64,000 nt of DNA from Cupriavidus respiraculi (lineage in GTDB: Bacteria; Pseudomonadota; Gammaproteobacteria; Burkholderiales; Burkholderiaceae). The first letter of the stretch is position 1, and each line of letters starts with the position of its first letter. The notes beneath the pieces were generated by a model. The model made no database searches. It was not told where the DNA came from and saw only the letters and a list, made by a program, of their open reading frames with translations. This document shows, one piece after another, positions 44,158-55,024 of this stretch. The stretch covers positions 1,054,001-1,118,000 of the forward strand of contig NZ_CAJZAH010000002.1 of NCBI RefSeq assembly GCF_914271545.1, written 5' to 3'. Made by a program: the position numbers and the translations under genes.

Positions 44158-44769
44158 ATGGCAAATCTGCTTTTCGCGCTGATCGCTTATCTGATCGGAT
44201 CCATTTCTTTCGCGGTGGTGGTCAGCAAGGCCATGGGCCTGCCCGATCCGCATTCGTACGGCTCCGGCAATCCGGGCGCGACCAATGTCCTGCGCACGGG
44301 CAACAAGAAGGCCGCGATCCTCACGCTGCTCGGCGACGGCCTCAAGGGCTGGCTGGCGGTCTGGCTGGCGCAGCGCTTCGGGCCGGCCTACGGCATCGAC
44401 GACACCGGCATCGCGCTGGTGACCGCCGCCGTTTTCCTCGGCCACTTGTTCCCGGTGTTCTTCCGCTTCGCGGGCGGCAAGGGCGTGGCCACCGCGGCCG
44501 GCATCCTGTTCGCGATCCATCCCATCCTGGGCCTGGGCACGCTGGCGACGTGGATCATCATCGCCGTGTTCTTCCGCTACTCGTCGCTGGCCGCGCTGGT
44601 GTCGGCGCTGTTCGCGCCGTTCTTCTACGTGCTGATGTTCCGCGCCGACGTGATCGCCGCCGCCATCACGGTGATCAGCGCGCTGCTGATCGTGCGCCAC
44701 CGCCAGAACATCGCCAAGCTGCTGGCCGGCAAGGAAAGCCGCATCGGCGAAAAAAAGAAGGCGCAGTAA
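44158..44769 (+). CDS. plsY: Glycerol-3-phosphate acyltransferase PlsY
   Basis: 203 residues with about five hydrophobic segments. Conserved motifs: [18 protein letters not shown] (about 39-56), [21 protein letters not shown] and [14 protein letters not shown] at the end. It transfers acyl from acyl-phosphate to glycerol-3-phosphate at the inner membrane. A -10-like TACAAT is at 44122. Its 3' end overlaps a bidirectional terminator. Confidence 0.94.
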   Translation: MANLLFALIAYLIGSISFAVVVSKAMGLPDPHSYGSGNPGATNVLRTGNKKAAILTLLGDGLKGWLAVWLAQRFGPAYGIDDTGIALVTAAVFLGHLFPVFFRFAGGKGVATAAGILFAIHPILGLGTLATWIIIAVFFRYSSLAALVSALFAPFFYVLMFRADVIAAAITVISALLIVRHRQNIAKLLAGKESRIGEKKKAQ

Positions 44770-44782
44770 AGCGCCTTCTTTT
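44753..44782. terminator. Bidirectional terminator between plsY and the sensor kinase
   Basis: AAAAGAAGGCGC, 6-base loop containing the plsY stop codon, GCGCCTTCTTTT. It is a perfect 12-bp stem with A/T-rich ends serving the two convergent transcripts. Confidence 0.85.
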
Positions 44783-44799
44783 GCCGTGCCGTTGCCGGG

Positions 44800-46104
44800 T
44801 CAGGCCGTCTCTGTCGCCGGCACCCCCGCCGCGACGGGCGGCACGGCGCTGAACGGAAACACCATCTCCGCCCGCAAGCCGCCCTCCGGCCGGTTCGACA
44901 GGATCAGCCGCCCGCCCGCCTGGCGCACCAGCCGCTCCACGATCGACAGCCCCAGCCCCGAGTGCGCATTGCCGCCGCGCGCCGGGTCCAGCCGCACGAA
45001 CGGCAGCGTGACCTTTTCCATCGCGTCTTCGGGAATGCCGGGGCCGGCGTCCTCCACGGTCAGGTGCCAGCCGTCGGGCATGCGCGCGGTGGCGATGCGC
45101 ACCGGCGGCGCGCCGTAGTGGAAGGCGTTGTCGACCAGATTGCCGATGATCCGGTCCAGCTGCGTGGCGATGATCCGGAAGCCGTCGCCGGCCGCCAGCG
45201 ACAGCGTCACGGGCCGCTCCTGCTCGGCCAGCGACGCCGCCAGTTCGTGCATGCGCCGGTCCACCGGCACCGGCCGCGCCACGGGCGCGGCGGTCTGGGC
45301 GAAGCTGAGGAACTGCTCGACGATGGCGGACATCGATTCCACATCGCGCGTCACGCCCGCCGCGGCCTTGGGATCCGCCAGCATTTCGGCGCGCAGGCGC
45401 AGCCGCGCCAGCGGCGTCTTCAGATCGTGCGCGATTCCGGCCAGCATGGTGTTGCGCTCCTGGTCGATACGCGCCAGGTCCGCCACCATGCCGTTGAAGC
45501 GCTCCACCAGCTGCCGCAGCTCGCGCGGCCCCCGCTCGCGCAGCGGCTGCACCGGCTGCTGGCGCGAGAGCTGCTGCGCCGCCGCGGCCATGTCGCGCAC
45601 CGGCCGCTGGATCTGCCAGACGATCAGCAGCGCGAACACGATGGCGATGCCGACCACCAGCATCGCGCCGGGCACCAGCCGGTTATCCGTCGGCGGGTTG
45701 TGCACCCACAGGATCGGCATCGCGATCCAGTCCGCCCGGTTCGGCAGCTTGATCCAGATGCGCGGCGTGCTTTCGTCCTCGATGCGCACCTGGGTGCCTT
45801 CGGGCAACCGCCTGGAGAAACGCTCCACCAGCCGGCGCGAGCGCTCGGTCGGCGCGCGCGCATGCTCCTCGGCCGTGGCCTCGCCGGCCACCTCCACCAG
45901 GCTGGGCAGCGCCACCGGCGGCTTCGCATCCAGCGCGCGCTGGATGCTGTCCAGCTGGAACAGCATCTGCTCCACCGAATAGTCGATCCGCTGCTCGCGC
46001 CGGTCCATGCGCAGGATGGCCAGCCACGAGAAATGGCTGATCACCAGCACCGCCGCGATCAGCAGCGCGATGCGGCCGAACAGGGTATCGATACGTAGCT
46101 TCAT
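44800..46104 (-). CDS. EnvZ-like sensor histidine kinase
   Basis: 434 residues. Two membrane helices (LFGRIALLIAAVLVISHF near the start and MLVVGIAIVFALLIVWQI near residue 155) enclose a periplasmic domain of about 120 residues; then HAMP, the dimerisation domain with GIAHDLKTPLARLRLRAEML (phosphorylated His), N-box RIIGNLVDNAFHYG, DAGPGIPEDAM and GLGLSIVERLV. The start overlaps the response-regulator gene by 4 bp (ATGA). It probably controls the divergent mdt-type efflux operon; input unknown. Confidence 0.92.
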   Translation of the reverse strand: MKLRIDTLFGRIALLIAAVLVISHFSWLAILRMDRREQRIDYSVEQMLFQLDSIQRALDAKPPVALPSLVEVAGEATAEEHARAPTERSRRLVERFSRRLPEGTQVRIEDESTPRIWIKLPNRADWIAMPILWVHNPPTDNRLVPGAMLVVGIAIVFALLIVWQIQRPVRDMAAAAQQLSRQQPVQPLRERGPRELRQLVERFNGMVADLARIDQERNTMLAGIAHDLKTPLARLRLRAEMLADPKAAAGVTRDVESMSAIVEQFLSFAQTAAPVARPVPVDRRMHELAASLAEQERPVTLSLAAGDGFRIIATQLDRIIGNLVDNAFHYGAPPVRIATARMPDGWHLTVEDAGPGIPEDAMEKVTLPFVRLDPARGGNAHSGLGLSIVERLVRQAGGRLILSNRPEGGLRAEMVFPFSAVPPVAAGVPATETA

Positions 46105-46853
46105 TGCGGGACTTCGCTGGCCTCGTCGGGCACAAAGGTGTAGCCGCGCCCCCGCACGGTCTGGATGTAGCGCGGCCGCTGGGCGTCCTCGTCGAGCAGG
46201 CGGCGCAGGCGCCAGATCTGCACGTCGATGCCGCGGTCGCTGACGCCGCTGGCCGCGCCGTACATCAGCTCGACGATGCGCTCGCGCGTGAGCACTTCGA
46301 GCGGATGCATCAGCAGCAGCTTGAGCAGCGCGAACTCGGTGTCGCTGATCGACAGCGACTGGCCCGAGCGCACCAGCGTGCGCTGGCGGAAATCGACGCG
46401 GAAGGGCCCGAAGCTCGCGCAGTCGCGGTCCTCGGGCGCGGCGGCGGGCCGGGCCAGCTTGCGGCGCAGCACGGCATTGATGCGCGCCAGCAGCTCGCGC
46501 GGCGAGAACGGCTTGCCGAGATAGTCGTCGGCGCCGATCTCCAGGCCGACGATGCGGTCGATCTCGTCGCTGCGCGCGGTCAGCAGGATCACCGGGATAT
46601 CGTCGTTGCGGGCGCGCAGCTTGCGCAGCGCGGTCAGGCCGTCGACCTTGGGCATCATCAGGTCCAGCACGATCAGCGCGGGGCGCTCGCGCTCCAGGCG
46701 CGCCTGCAGGCCATCGCCATCGTGCAGCACGGACACCGCGAAGCCCTGGCTGGTGAGGTATTCGCGCAGCAGGTCGCGCAAGTCGGGGTCGTCGTCGACG
46801 ACCAGGATCTGGGTGGGCTGATTGGTTCGCATAGCCGAATGATAATCAGCCAT
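46101..46853 (-). CDS. OmpR-family response regulator
   Basis: 250 residues. Receiver domain with ILVVDDDPDLRDLL (acidic pocket), IVLDLMMPKVDG (phospho-acceptor Asp near residue 64) and ILLTARSDEIDRIVGLEIGADDYLGKPFSPRELL; winged-helix domain with SLSISDTEFALLKLLLMHP and RYIQTVRGRGYTFVP. ATG 46853 is annotated; ATG 46832 is an alternative. It is the partner of the following kinase and lies divergent from mdtABC with a CpxR-like direct repeat between them. Confidence 0.93.
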   Translation of the reverse strand: MADYHSAMRTNQPTQILVVDDDPDLRDLLREYLTSQGFAVSVLHDGDGLQARLERERPALIVLDLMMPKVDGLTALRKLRARNDDIPVILLTARSDEIDRIVGLEIGADDYLGKPFSPRELLARINAVLRRKLARPAAAPEDRDCASFGPFRVDFRQRTLVRSGQSLSISDTEFALLKLLLMHPLEVLTRERIVELMYGAASGVSDRGIDVQIWRLRRLLDEDAQRPRYIQTVRGRGYTFVPDEASEVPQ

Positions 46854-46905
46854 GTCACTCGTATTGCCGGCTTTTATGTTTCCGCAAGTTACATGCGCGG
46901 CGCTC

Positions 46906-46920
46906 GTAACGCGCTGTAAT
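46906..46920. promoter_or_regulatory. CpxR/OmpR-type direct repeat upstream of the response regulator and efflux operon
   Basis: GTAAC, five bases, GTAAT: the layout of a CpxR-type box (GTAAA-N5-GTAAA). A further GTTACA lies at 46888. The site is 52 bp from the regulator start and 207 bp from mdtA. Confidence 0.45.
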
Positions 46921-47126
46921 CAAGCCGCGACTGACCGACACCAAGGCGCCCCGCCCCGCGCTTTATCCTTGCGCCTGTCGCTGGCACAGCGCGACGGCCG
47001 CCCCGCCCCAGCCCCCGACCGCCCCTGAGCGGAAAGGACTGAAGCGTCATTGCGGCATACTTCTGTGCTTCCCGCTTCCGACCAACCCGCATACGCGTCG
47101 CCACGCGTCGCCCAGGATTCCGGTAA

Positions 47127-48536
47127 ATGACCCACCCCGACGATCATCAGCAGGTCAACGCATCAGCAGGCCGCGAGCCGCAGCGCTCGCCCGGCACGGC
47201 AAGGCCGCGCCGGATGACGCGGCGCAGGTGGATCGTGGCGGCCGTGGTCCTGCTGCTGGCCGGCGGCGCGTGGTACTGGTACAGCCAGCGCCAGGCGCCG
47301 CCCGCGCCGGGCGCGGCGCCCGGCAGCCGCATCCCCGCCGGTCCGGGCCGGCCCGGCGGCCCCGGCGGCTTCGGCGCACCGAGCGCGCCGGTGGTGGTCA
47401 GCACGGTGGCCCAGCGCGACATGGACGTCGTGCTCAACGGCCTGGGCAACGTCACGCCGGTGTCCAACGTGACCGTGCGGGCACAGGTCTCCGGTCCGCT
47501 GCAGAAGGTGCTGTTCCAGGAGGGCCAGATGGTCAAGGCCGGCGACGTGCTGGCCGAGATCGACCCGCGCCCGTTCCAGGCCGCGCTGGACCAGGCGCTG
47601 GGGCAGCTCGCCCGCGACCAGGCGCTGCTGCAGAACGCGCGTATCGACCAGCAGCGCTACCGCACCCTGCTGGCCCAGGACTCGATCTCCAAGCAGGAGG
47701 TGGACACCCAGGACGCGCTGGTGCGCCAGTACGAGGGCGTGGTCAAGACCGACCAGGCCAACGTCGATGCGGCCCGGCTGCAGGTGGGCTACACCCGCAT
47801 CAAGGCGCCCGTGTCCGGCCGCATCGGCCTGCGCCAGGTGGACCCCGGCAACATCGTGGGCACCAGCGACACCAACGGGATCGCGCTGATCACCCAGGTC
47901 GCGCCCATCGCCGTGCTGTTCACCATTCCCGAGGACAACCTGCCCGGCGTGCTGCGCAAGCTGAACGCGGGGGACAAGCTGACCGTGCAGGCCTGGGACC
48001 GCCAGGCCCGCAACAAGCTGGCCGACGGCACGCTGCTGACGACCGACAACCAGATCGACACCACCACCGGCACCGTCAAGCTCAAGGCCGTCTTCCGGAA
48101 CGACGACGGCATGCTGTTCCCCAACCAGTTCGTCAACGTGCGCATGCGCGTCGATACGCTGGCGGACGCCACGGTGATTCCGGTGGCGTCGATCCAGCGC
48201 GGACAGCAGGGCACCTTCGTCTATGTGGTCGACGCGAACAACAAGGTCAAGGTGCAAGTGGTGGCGCTGGGGCCGAGCGATGGCGAACGCACCGCCGTGC
48301 TGCGGGGGCTGCAGCCCGGCCAGCGCGTGGTGGTGGACGGCGCCGACCGCCTGAAGGAAGGCATGACCGTGGAGGCCGTCGATCCGGCCGCGCGCGAAGC
48401 CGCGGTGCAGCCGGCCAGCCAGCCCCGCGCCCGCGGTCGCCGCCGCGACGGCGCGTCCGCGCCAGCAGCGGCCAGTGCGCCTGCAGTGGGGGCCAGCGCC
48501 CCGGCGGCGGCGGGCGCACGCCAGGGCGCGCAGTAA
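47127..48536 (+). CDS. mdtA: MdtA-type RND efflux periplasmic adaptor
   Basis: 469 residues. After an N-terminal signal anchor (RWIVAAVVLLLAGGAWYWY) comes a Pro/Gly-rich stretch, then the membrane-fusion core: GNVTPVSNVTVRAQVSGPLQ (lipoyl), a hairpin coiled coil from ALGQLARDQALLQNAR, TRIKAPVSGRIGLRQVDPGN and the beta-barrel with VVALGPSDGERTAVLRGLQPGQRVVVDG. The C-terminal ~50 residues are Ala/Arg-rich. It links MdtBC in the inner membrane to the outer-membrane factor. First gene of a four-gene operon. Confidence 0.93.
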   Translation: MTHPDDHQQVNASAGREPQRSPGTARPRRMTRRRWIVAAVVLLLAGGAWYWYSQRQAPPAPGAAPGSRIPAGPGRPGGPGGFGAPSAPVVVSTVAQRDMDVVLNGLGNVTPVSNVTVRAQVSGPLQKVLFQEGQMVKAGDVLAEIDPRPFQAALDQALGQLARDQALLQNARIDQQRYRTLLAQDSISKQEVDTQDALVRQYEGVVKTDQANVDAARLQVGYTRIKAPVSGRIGLRQVDPGNIVGTSDTNGIALITQVAPIAVLFTIPEDNLPGVLRKLNAGDKLTVQAWDRQARNKLADGTLLTTDNQIDTTTGTVKLKAVFRNDDGMLFPNQFVNVRMRVDTLADATVIPVASIQRGQQGTFVYVVDANNKVKVQVVALGPSDGERTAVLRGLQPGQRVVVDGADRLKEGMTVEAVDPAAREAAVQPASQPRARGRRRDGASAPAAASAPAVGASAPAAAGARQGAQ

Positions 48537-48545
48537 GGATTCGCC

Positions 48546-51500
48546 ATGAACCCATCACGCCTTTTCATCGAGCGGCCGGTCGCCACCGCGCTGCTGATGC
48601 TGGCCATCCTGCTGTCCGGCCTGGTGGCGTACCGGCTGCTGCCGCTGTCGGCGCTGCCCGAGGTCGACTATCCGACCATCCAGGTCACCACGCTGTACCC
48701 GGGCGCCAGCCCCGACGTGATGACCTCCGCGGTCACCGCGCCGCTGGAGCGGCAGTTCGGCCAGATGCCGGGGCTCAAGCAGATGTCCTCGTCCTCGTCG
48801 GGCGGGGCCTCGGTGATCACGCTGCAGTTCGAGCTGACGCTGCCGCTCGACGTGGCCGAGCAGGAGGTGCAGGCGGCCATCAATGCCGGCAGCAACCTGC
48901 TGCCGTCCGACCTGCCGATGCCGCCGGTCTACAGCAAGGTCAATCCGGCCGACGCCCCGATCCTGACGCTGGCCATGACCTCCGACACCCTGCCGCTGCC
49001 CAAGCTGCAGGACATGGTGGACACCCGCGTCGCGCAGAAAATTTCGCAGATCCAGGGCGTGGGGCTGGTCACGCTCAGCGGCGGGCAGCGCCCCGCGGTG
49101 CGCATCCAGGCCAATCCGGCCGCCCTCGCCGCGCTGGGCATGTCCATCGACGACCTGCGCACGGCGATCGGCAGCGCCAACGTCAACGGCGCCAAGGGCA
49201 GCTTCGACGGGCCCGCGCGCGCGTCCACCATCGACGCCAACGACCAGCTCAAGTCGGCCGACGAATACCGCCAGATCATCATCGGCTACCAGAACGGCGC
49301 GCCGATCCGCATCACCGACGTGGCCACCATCGTCGACGGCCCGGAGAACGCCCGGCTGGCCGCCTGGGCCAACGCCAAGCCGGCCATCGTGCTCAATATC
49401 CAGCGCCAGCCTGGCGCCAACGTGATCGCCGTGGTGGACCGCATCAAGGCGCTGCTGCCGCAGCTGCAGGCCTCGCTGCCGGCCTCGGTCGAGGTGCAGG
49501 TGCTGACCGACCGCACCACCACCATCCGCGCCTCGGTGCACGACGTGCAGTTCGAACTGTTCCTGGCCATCGCACTGGTCGTGATGGTGATCTTCCTGTT
49601 CCTGCGCAACGTGCCCGCCACCATCATTCCCGGCGTGGCGGTGCCGCTGTCGCTGGTGGGCACCTTCGGCGTGATGTACCTGGCCGGCTTCTCGATCAAC
49701 AACCTGACGCTGATGGCGCTGACCATCGCGACCGGCTTCGTCGTGGACGACGCCATCGTGATGATCGAGAACATCATGCGCTACATCGAGAAGGGCGATA
49801 CTCCGATGGCGGCGGCGCTCAAGGGCTCCAAGCAGATCGGCTTCACCATCATCTCGCTGACGTTCTCGCTGGTGGCAGTGCTGATCCCGCTGCTGTTCAT
49901 GGGCGACGTGGTGGGGCGCCTCTTCCGCGAATTCGCGGTGACGCTGGCCGTCTCCATCCTGATCTCGGCCGTGGTCTCGCTCACGCTCACGCCGATGATG
50001 TGCGCGCGCCTGCTGCGCCATGTACCCGAGGAGGAGCTGCCGCGCTTTCACCGGGCCACGGGCCGCTTCTTCGACAACGTGATCGAACGCTACGGCCGCG
50101 CGCTGAACTGGGTGCTGGCGCGGCAGACCGCCACGCTGCTGGTGGCGATCGGCACGCTGGTGCTGACGGTGCTGCTCTACCTGGCGATTCCCAAGGGCTT
50201 CTTCCCGGTGCAGGACACCGGCGTCGTGCAGGGCATCACCGAAGCGGCGCAGAGTACCTCCTTTACCGCGATGGCGGCCAAGCAGCGGGCGGCGGCGGAA
50301 GCCGTGCTGGAGGACCCGGCGGTGCAGAGCGTGTCGTCGTTCATCGGCGTGGACGGCTCCAACACCACGCTGAACGCGGGCCGCATGCTGATCAATCTCA
50401 AGCCCAAGGGCGAGCGCGACGACATCGAGACCGTCACGCTGCGCCTGCAGGAAGCGGTGCGCAAGGTGGGCGGCATTTCGCTGTACACGCAGCCGGTGCA
50501 GGACCTGACCATCGAGGACCGCGTCTCGCGCACGCAGTACCAGTTCACGGTGGAGGACCCCGATCCGAACACGCTGGCCACCTGGGTGCCGCGCCTGGTG
50601 GAGCGCCTGCGCCAGGAGCCCGAACTGCGCGACGTGGCCAGCGACCAGCAGAACAACGGGCTGCGCGCCTACGTCGACATCGACCGCGACGCGGCCGCGC
50701 GCTTCGGCATCACCACCGCCGTGATCGACAGCGCGCTGTACAGCGCCTTCGGCCAGCGGCTTGTGTCGACGATCTTCACGCAGGCCAGCCAGTACCGCGT
50801 GGTGCTCGAGGCCATGCCGGAATTCCGCGACGGGCCGCAATCGCTGGCCGAGCTGCGGCTGCCATCGTCCTCCGGCGGGCAGGTGCCGCTGGGGGCGTTC
50901 GCGCGCATCAGCGAGCGCACCGGCCCGCTGGTCATCAACCACCAGGGGCAGTTCCCGGCCGCCACCATCTCGTTCAATCTCGCGCCGGGCGTGGCGCTGG
51001 GCCACGCCGTGGACAAGATCACCCAGGTGGAAGACGAACTCGGCCTGCCGATCTCGATGCAGACCACCTTCCAGGGCGCGGCGCTGGCGTTCCGCGCGTC
51101 GCTGTCCAATACGCTGTGGCTGATCCTGGCGGCGGTGGTCACGATGTATATCGTGCTGGGCGTGCTGTACGAGAGCACCATCCATCCGGTGACGATCCTG
51201 TCCACCCTGCCCTCGGCCGGCGTGGGCGCGCTGCTGGCGCTGCTGCTGGCGGGCCACGACCTGGGGATCATCGCCATCATCGGCATCATCCTGCTCATCG
51301 GCATCGTCAAGAAGAACGCCATCATGATGATCGACTTCGCGCTGGAGGCCGAGCGCGAGGGCGGCATGACGCCGCGCGAGGCGATCTTCCAGGCCTGCCT
51401 GCTGCGCTTCCGCCCGATCCTGATGACGACCATGGCGGCGCTGCTGGCAGCGCTGCCGATGATGCTGGGCACCGGCATCGGCTCCGAGCTGCGCCGGCCG

Positions 51501-51695
51501 CTGGGCATCACCATGGTGGGCGGGCTGCTGGTCAGCCAGGTGCTGACGCTGTTCACCACGCCGGTGATCTATCTGGCGTTCGACCGCACCGCGACGCGCA
51601 TCAAGGGCTGGCGGCGCCGCCGTTTCGGCAATCCCGACGCGGACCCGCGCGATGAGCCGCTGGACCGCGACGGCAATCCGGTGGCGCGCCGATGA
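48546..51695 (+). CDS. mdtB: MdtB-type RND multidrug efflux transporter
   Basis: 1049 residues with 12 membrane helices. Start [20 protein letters not shown] and [22 protein letters not shown] are typical; the proton-relay Asp pair is in [16 protein letters not shown] (about 398-413). Length matches E. coli MdtB. RND pumps of the MdtBC type work as heteromers and export bile salts, novobiocin and other amphiphiles. It is preceded by mdtA (9 bp) and overlaps the next gene by 4 bp. Confidence 0.93.
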   Translation: MNPSRLFIERPVATALLMLAILLSGLVAYRLLPLSALPEVDYPTIQVTTLYPGASPDVMTSAVTAPLERQFGQMPGLKQMSSSSSGGASVITLQFELTLPLDVAEQEVQAAINAGSNLLPSDLPMPPVYSKVNPADAPILTLAMTSDTLPLPKLQDMVDTRVAQKISQIQGVGLVTLSGGQRPAVRIQANPAALAALGMSIDDLRTAIGSANVNGAKGSFDGPARASTIDANDQLKSADEYRQIIIGYQNGAPIRITDVATIVDGPENARLAAWANAKPAIVLNIQRQPGANVIAVVDRIKALLPQLQASLPASVEVQVLTDRTTTIRASVHDVQFELFLAIALVVMVIFLFLRNVPATIIPGVAVPLSLVGTFGVMYLAGFSINNLTLMALTIATGFVVDDAIVMIENIMRYIEKGDTPMAAALKGSKQIGFTIISLTFSLVAVLIPLLFMGDVVGRLFREFAVTLAVSILISAVVSLTLTPMMCARLLRHVPEEELPRFHRATGRFFDNVIERYGRALNWVLARQTATLLVAIGTLVLTVLLYLAIPKGFFPVQDTGVVQGITEAAQSTSFTAMAAKQRAAAEAVLEDPAVQSVSSFIGVDGSNTTLNAGRMLINLKPKGERDDIETVTLRLQEAVRKVGGISLYTQPVQDLTIEDRVSRTQYQFTVEDPDPNTLATWVPRLVERLRQEPELRDVASDQQNNGLRAYVDIDRDAAARFGITTAVIDSALYSAFGQRLVSTIFTQASQYRVVLEAMPEFRDGPQSLAELRLPSSSGGQVPLGAFARISERTGPLVINHQGQFPAATISFNLAPGVALGHAVDKITQVEDELGLPISMQTTFQGAALAFRASLSNTLWLILAAVVTMYIVLGVLYESTIHPVTILSTLPSAGVGALLALLLAGHDLGIIAIIGIILLIGIVKKNAIMMIDFALEAEREGGMTPREAIFQACLLRFRPILMTTMAALLAALPMMLGTGIGSELRRPLGITMVGGLLVSQVLTLFTTPVIYLAFDRTATRIKGWRRRRFGNPDADPRDEPLDRDGNPVARR

Positions 51696-54600
51696 TGAAC
51701 CTGTCCGCCGCGTTCATCCACCGGCCGGTCGCGACCGCGCTGCTGACGCTGGGCATCCTGCTGGCGGGGCTGGCCGCGCTGCGCATGCTGCCGGTGTCGC
51801 CGCTGCCGCAGGTCGACTATCCGACCATCTCGGTCTCGGCCTCGCTGCCCGGCGCGAGCCCGGAGACCATGGCTGCCACGGTGGCTACGCCGCTGGAGCG
51901 CGCGCTGGGCACCATCGCCGGCGTCACCGAGATCACCTCCAGCAGCTCGCTCGGCTCGACGCGGGTCACGCTGCAGTTCGACCTGTCGCGCGACATCGAC
52001 GGCGCCGCGCGCGACGTGCAGGCCGCCATCAACGCCTCGCGCTCGACGCTGCCCAGCAGCCTGCCGGGCAACCCGACCTATCGCAAGGTCAACCCGGCCG
52101 ATGCGCCGATCATGATCCTGGCGCTGACCTCGCCCACCATGACGCGCGGCCAGCTCTACGACGCGGCCTCGACCATCCTCGCGCAGAAGCTGTCGCAGGT
52201 GGAGGGCGTGGGCCAGGTCACCATCGGCGGCGCCTCGCTGCCGGCCGTGCGCGTGTCGCTGAACCCCACCGCGCTGAACAAGTACGGCATCTCGCTGGCG
52301 GACGTGCGCAACACCATCAGCGCCACCAACGCCAACCGGCCGCTCGGCTCGCTGGAGAACGACACCAGCAACTGGCAGGTCTACGCCAACGACCAGGCGA
52401 TGAAGGCGTCGGACTACATGCCGCTGATCATCCGCTATGCGGCGCCGGGCACCTATTCGTCGACCTCGGCCGGGGCGCTGATCGCCAGCACGGCCAATGC
52501 CACCTCCGGCGGCAACGTCAGCACGCGCACCGTCAACGGCGTGACCACCACCACGCTGACCACCGGCGGCAGCACCACCACCATCACCACCGGCGCGACG
52601 GGCGTCGGCAACGGCGCCATCGGGCCGAACTCGCTGCCGGTGCCGGTGCGCCTGTCGGACGTCGCCACGGTGACCGACTCCGTGCAGGACGTGCGCAACG
52701 CCGGCTCGGCCAACGGCAAACCCTCGGTGCTGCTGGTGCTGAACCGCTCGCCGGGCGCCAACATCATCGAGACGGTGGACCGCGTCAACGAGATGCTGCC
52801 CACGCTGCGCCAGATGATTCCCGCGGCCATCTCGATGGACGTGATGATGGACCGCACGCCCACCATCCGCGCGTCGCTGCGCGAGGTCGAGCACACGCTG
52901 CTGATCTCGGTGGCGCTGGTGATCATGGTGGTGTTCCTGTTCCTGCGCAATGTGCGGGCAACGATCATTCCCGCGGTGGCGGTGCCGGTATCGCTGATCG
53001 GCACCTTCACGGTGATGTACCTGGCCGGCTTCTCGCTGAACAACCTGTCGCTGATGGCGCTGACGATCGCCACCGGCTTCGTGGTGGACGATGCCATCGT
53101 GGTGCTGGAGAACATCGCCCGCCATATCGAGGCCGGCATGCGGCCGGTGCAGGCGGCGCTGCGCGGCGCGCGCGAGGTCGGCTTCACGGTGATCTCGATG
53201 AGCCTGTCGCTGATCGCGGTCTTCATTCCCCTGCTGCTGATGGGCGGCATCGTGGGCCGGCTGTTCCAGGAGTTCGCGATCACGCTGTCGGTGGCCATCC
53301 TGGTGTCGCTGGTGGTCTCGCTGACCACCACGCCGATGATGTGCGCGCGCCTGCTGCGCGCGCCGCACGAGGAAAAGCGCGGCCGCTGGTATCTGGCCAG
53401 CGAGCGCGTGTTCGACGGCATGCGCGACCGCTATGCCCGCTCGCTGTCGTTCGCGCTGCGCCACGGCAAGTGGGTGTGGGCGATCCTGCTGGCCACGGTG
53501 GCGCTCAATGTGTGGCTCTACATCATCGTGCCCAAGGGCTTCTTCCCGCAGCAGGACACCGGGCGGCTGATCGGCTTCATCCGCGCCGACCAGGCCACCT
53601 CGTTCCAGGCGATGCGCGGCAAGCTCGACAGCTTCGTCAAGATCGTCCAGGCCGATCCCGCGGTGGTCAACGTCACCGGCTTTACCGGCGGCTCCCAGCG
53701 CAATACCGGCCAGATGTTCGTCACGCTCAAGCCGCTGGCGGAGCGCAAGGAGAGCGCCGATGTCGTGATCGCGCGCCTGCGCATCGCGCTGGCCAAGGAA
53801 CCGGGCGCGCGGCTGTTCCTGATGCCGGTGCAGGACATCCGCATCGGCGGCCGCCAGAGCAGCTCGGAATTCCAGTTCACGCTGCAGTCGGACGACCTGG
53901 AGGTGCTGCGCGAGTGGGAGCCCAAGGTACGCAACGCGCTGGCCAATCTGAAGGGGCTGGAGGATGTCGATACCGACACGAACGACAAGGGCCTGCAGAC
54001 CTCGGTGATCGTGGACCGCGATACCGCTTCGCGGCTGGGCGTGACCATGCAGCAGGTGGATGCCGTGCTCAACGACGCGTTCGGGCAGCGGCTGGTCTCC
54101 ACGATCTACCACCCGCTGAACCAGTACCGCGTGGTGATGGAGCTGAGCGAGGAGTACCTGCAGGGCCCGCATGCGCTGAAGGACATCTACGTGGTGACCG
54201 GCGCGGGCAACCGCGTGCCGCTGTCGGCCTTCGCCCGCGTGGTGCCGACCAGCACGCCGCTGGGCGTGAGCCACCAGGGCCAGTTCGCCGCGGCCACCAT
54301 CTCGTTCAACCTGGCACCGGGGGTGTCGCTGTCGCAGGCCACCGAGATGGTGCAGCGGGAGGTGGCGCGCATCGGCGCGCCCGAGACCCTGCAGGCGAAC
54401 TTCCAGGGCGGCGCCAAGGCGTTCCAGGATTCGCTCAAGAGCCAGCCCATCCTGATCCTGGCCGCCCTGATCACGATCTATATCGTGCTGGGCGTGCTGT
54501 ACGAAAGCTATGTGCACCCGATCACGATCCTGTCCACGCTGCCGTCGGCCGGCGTGGGCGCGCTGCTGGCGCTGCTCGCCTCGGGCACGGAGTTCAGCAT

Positions 54601-55024
54601 CATCGCGCTGATCGGCGTGATCCTGCTGATCGGCATCGTCAAGAAGAACGCGATCATGATGATCGACTTTGCCATCGACGCCGAGCGGCGCGAGGGCCTG
54701 TCGCCGCGCGAGGCCATCTACCAGGCGTGCCTGCTGCGTTTCCGCCCGATCCTGATGACCACCATGGCCGCACTGCTGGGCGCCGTGCCGCTGGCCATCG
54801 GCCGCGGCGACGGCGCCGAGCTGCGCGCGCCGCTGGGCATCTCCATCGTCGGCGGGCTGGTGGTCAGCCAGTTGCTGACCCTCTATACGACACCGGTGGT
54901 CTACCTGACGCTGGATCGCTGGCGCCTGAAGTGGCAGCGCTGGCGCGAACGGCGCGCGGCGCCGAAAGACCGCGGCGGCCCCGGCGGCTTCGGCACGCCC
55001 GCGCCCATCCGCCACGAACCCTGA
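51692..55024 (+). CDS. mdtC: MdtC-type RND multidrug efflux transporter with Thr-rich insert
   Basis: 1110 residues, longer than E. coli MdtC (about 1025). The RND core is intact: [40 protein letters not shown] with the Asp pair, and [17 protein letters not shown]. Extra length comes partly from an insert at residues 254-316 (nt 52451-52639), extremely rich in Thr, Ser and Gly (for example [18 protein letters not shown]), between [11 protein letters not shown] and [11 protein letters not shown] in the periplasmic porter region, and from a ~35-residue basic C-terminal tail. The start overlaps mdtB and the stop overlaps the next gene (TGATG). Confidence 0.92.
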   Translation: MMNLSAAFIHRPVATALLTLGILLAGLAALRMLPVSPLPQVDYPTISVSASLPGASPETMAATVATPLERALGTIAGVTEITSSSSLGSTRVTLQFDLSRDIDGAARDVQAAINASRSTLPSSLPGNPTYRKVNPADAPIMILALTSPTMTRGQLYDAASTILAQKLSQVEGVGQVTIGGASLPAVRVSLNPTALNKYGISLADVRNTISATNANRPLGSLENDTSNWQVYANDQAMKASDYMPLIIRYAAPGTYSSTSAGALIASTANATSGGNVSTRTVNGVTTTTLTTGGSTTTITTGATGVGNGAIGPNSLPVPVRLSDVATVTDSVQDVRNAGSANGKPSVLLVLNRSPGANIIETVDRVNEMLPTLRQMIPAAISMDVMMDRTPTIRASLREVEHTLLISVALVIMVVFLFLRNVRATIIPAVAVPVSLIGTFTVMYLAGFSLNNLSLMALTIATGFVVDDAIVVLENIARHIEAGMRPVQAALRGAREVGFTVISMSLSLIAVFIPLLLMGGIVGRLFQEFAITLSVAILVSLVVSLTTTPMMCARLLRAPHEEKRGRWYLASERVFDGMRDRYARSLSFALRHGKWVWAILLATVALNVWLYIIVPKGFFPQQDTGRLIGFIRADQATSFQAMRGKLDSFVKIVQADPAVVNVTGFTGGSQRNTGQMFVTLKPLAERKESADVVIARLRIALAKEPGARLFLMPVQDIRIGGRQSSSEFQFTLQSDDLEVLREWEPKVRNALANLKGLEDVDTDTNDKGLQTSVIVDRDTASRLGVTMQQVDAVLNDAFGQRLVSTIYHPLNQYRVVMELSEEYLQGPHALKDIYVVTGAGNRVPLSAFARVVPTSTPLGVSHQGQFAAATISFNLAPGVSLSQATEMVQREVARIGAPETLQANFQGGAKAFQDSLKSQPILILAALITIYIVLGVLYESYVHPITILSTLPSAGVGALLALLASGTEFSIIALIGVILLIGIVKKNAIMMIDFAIDAERREGLSPREAIYQACLLRFRPILMTTMAALLGAVPLAIGRGDGAELRAPLGISIVGGLVVSQLLTLYTTPVVYLTLDRWRLKWQRWRERRAAPKDRGGPGGFGTPAPIRHEP

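Noticed and set aside
47228-51655. A 1475-codon open frame overlapping mdtA and mdtB
   Set aside because: It runs in another phase on the same strand as two clear RND genes and has Arg/Gly/Ala-rich composition typical of a high-GC shadow.
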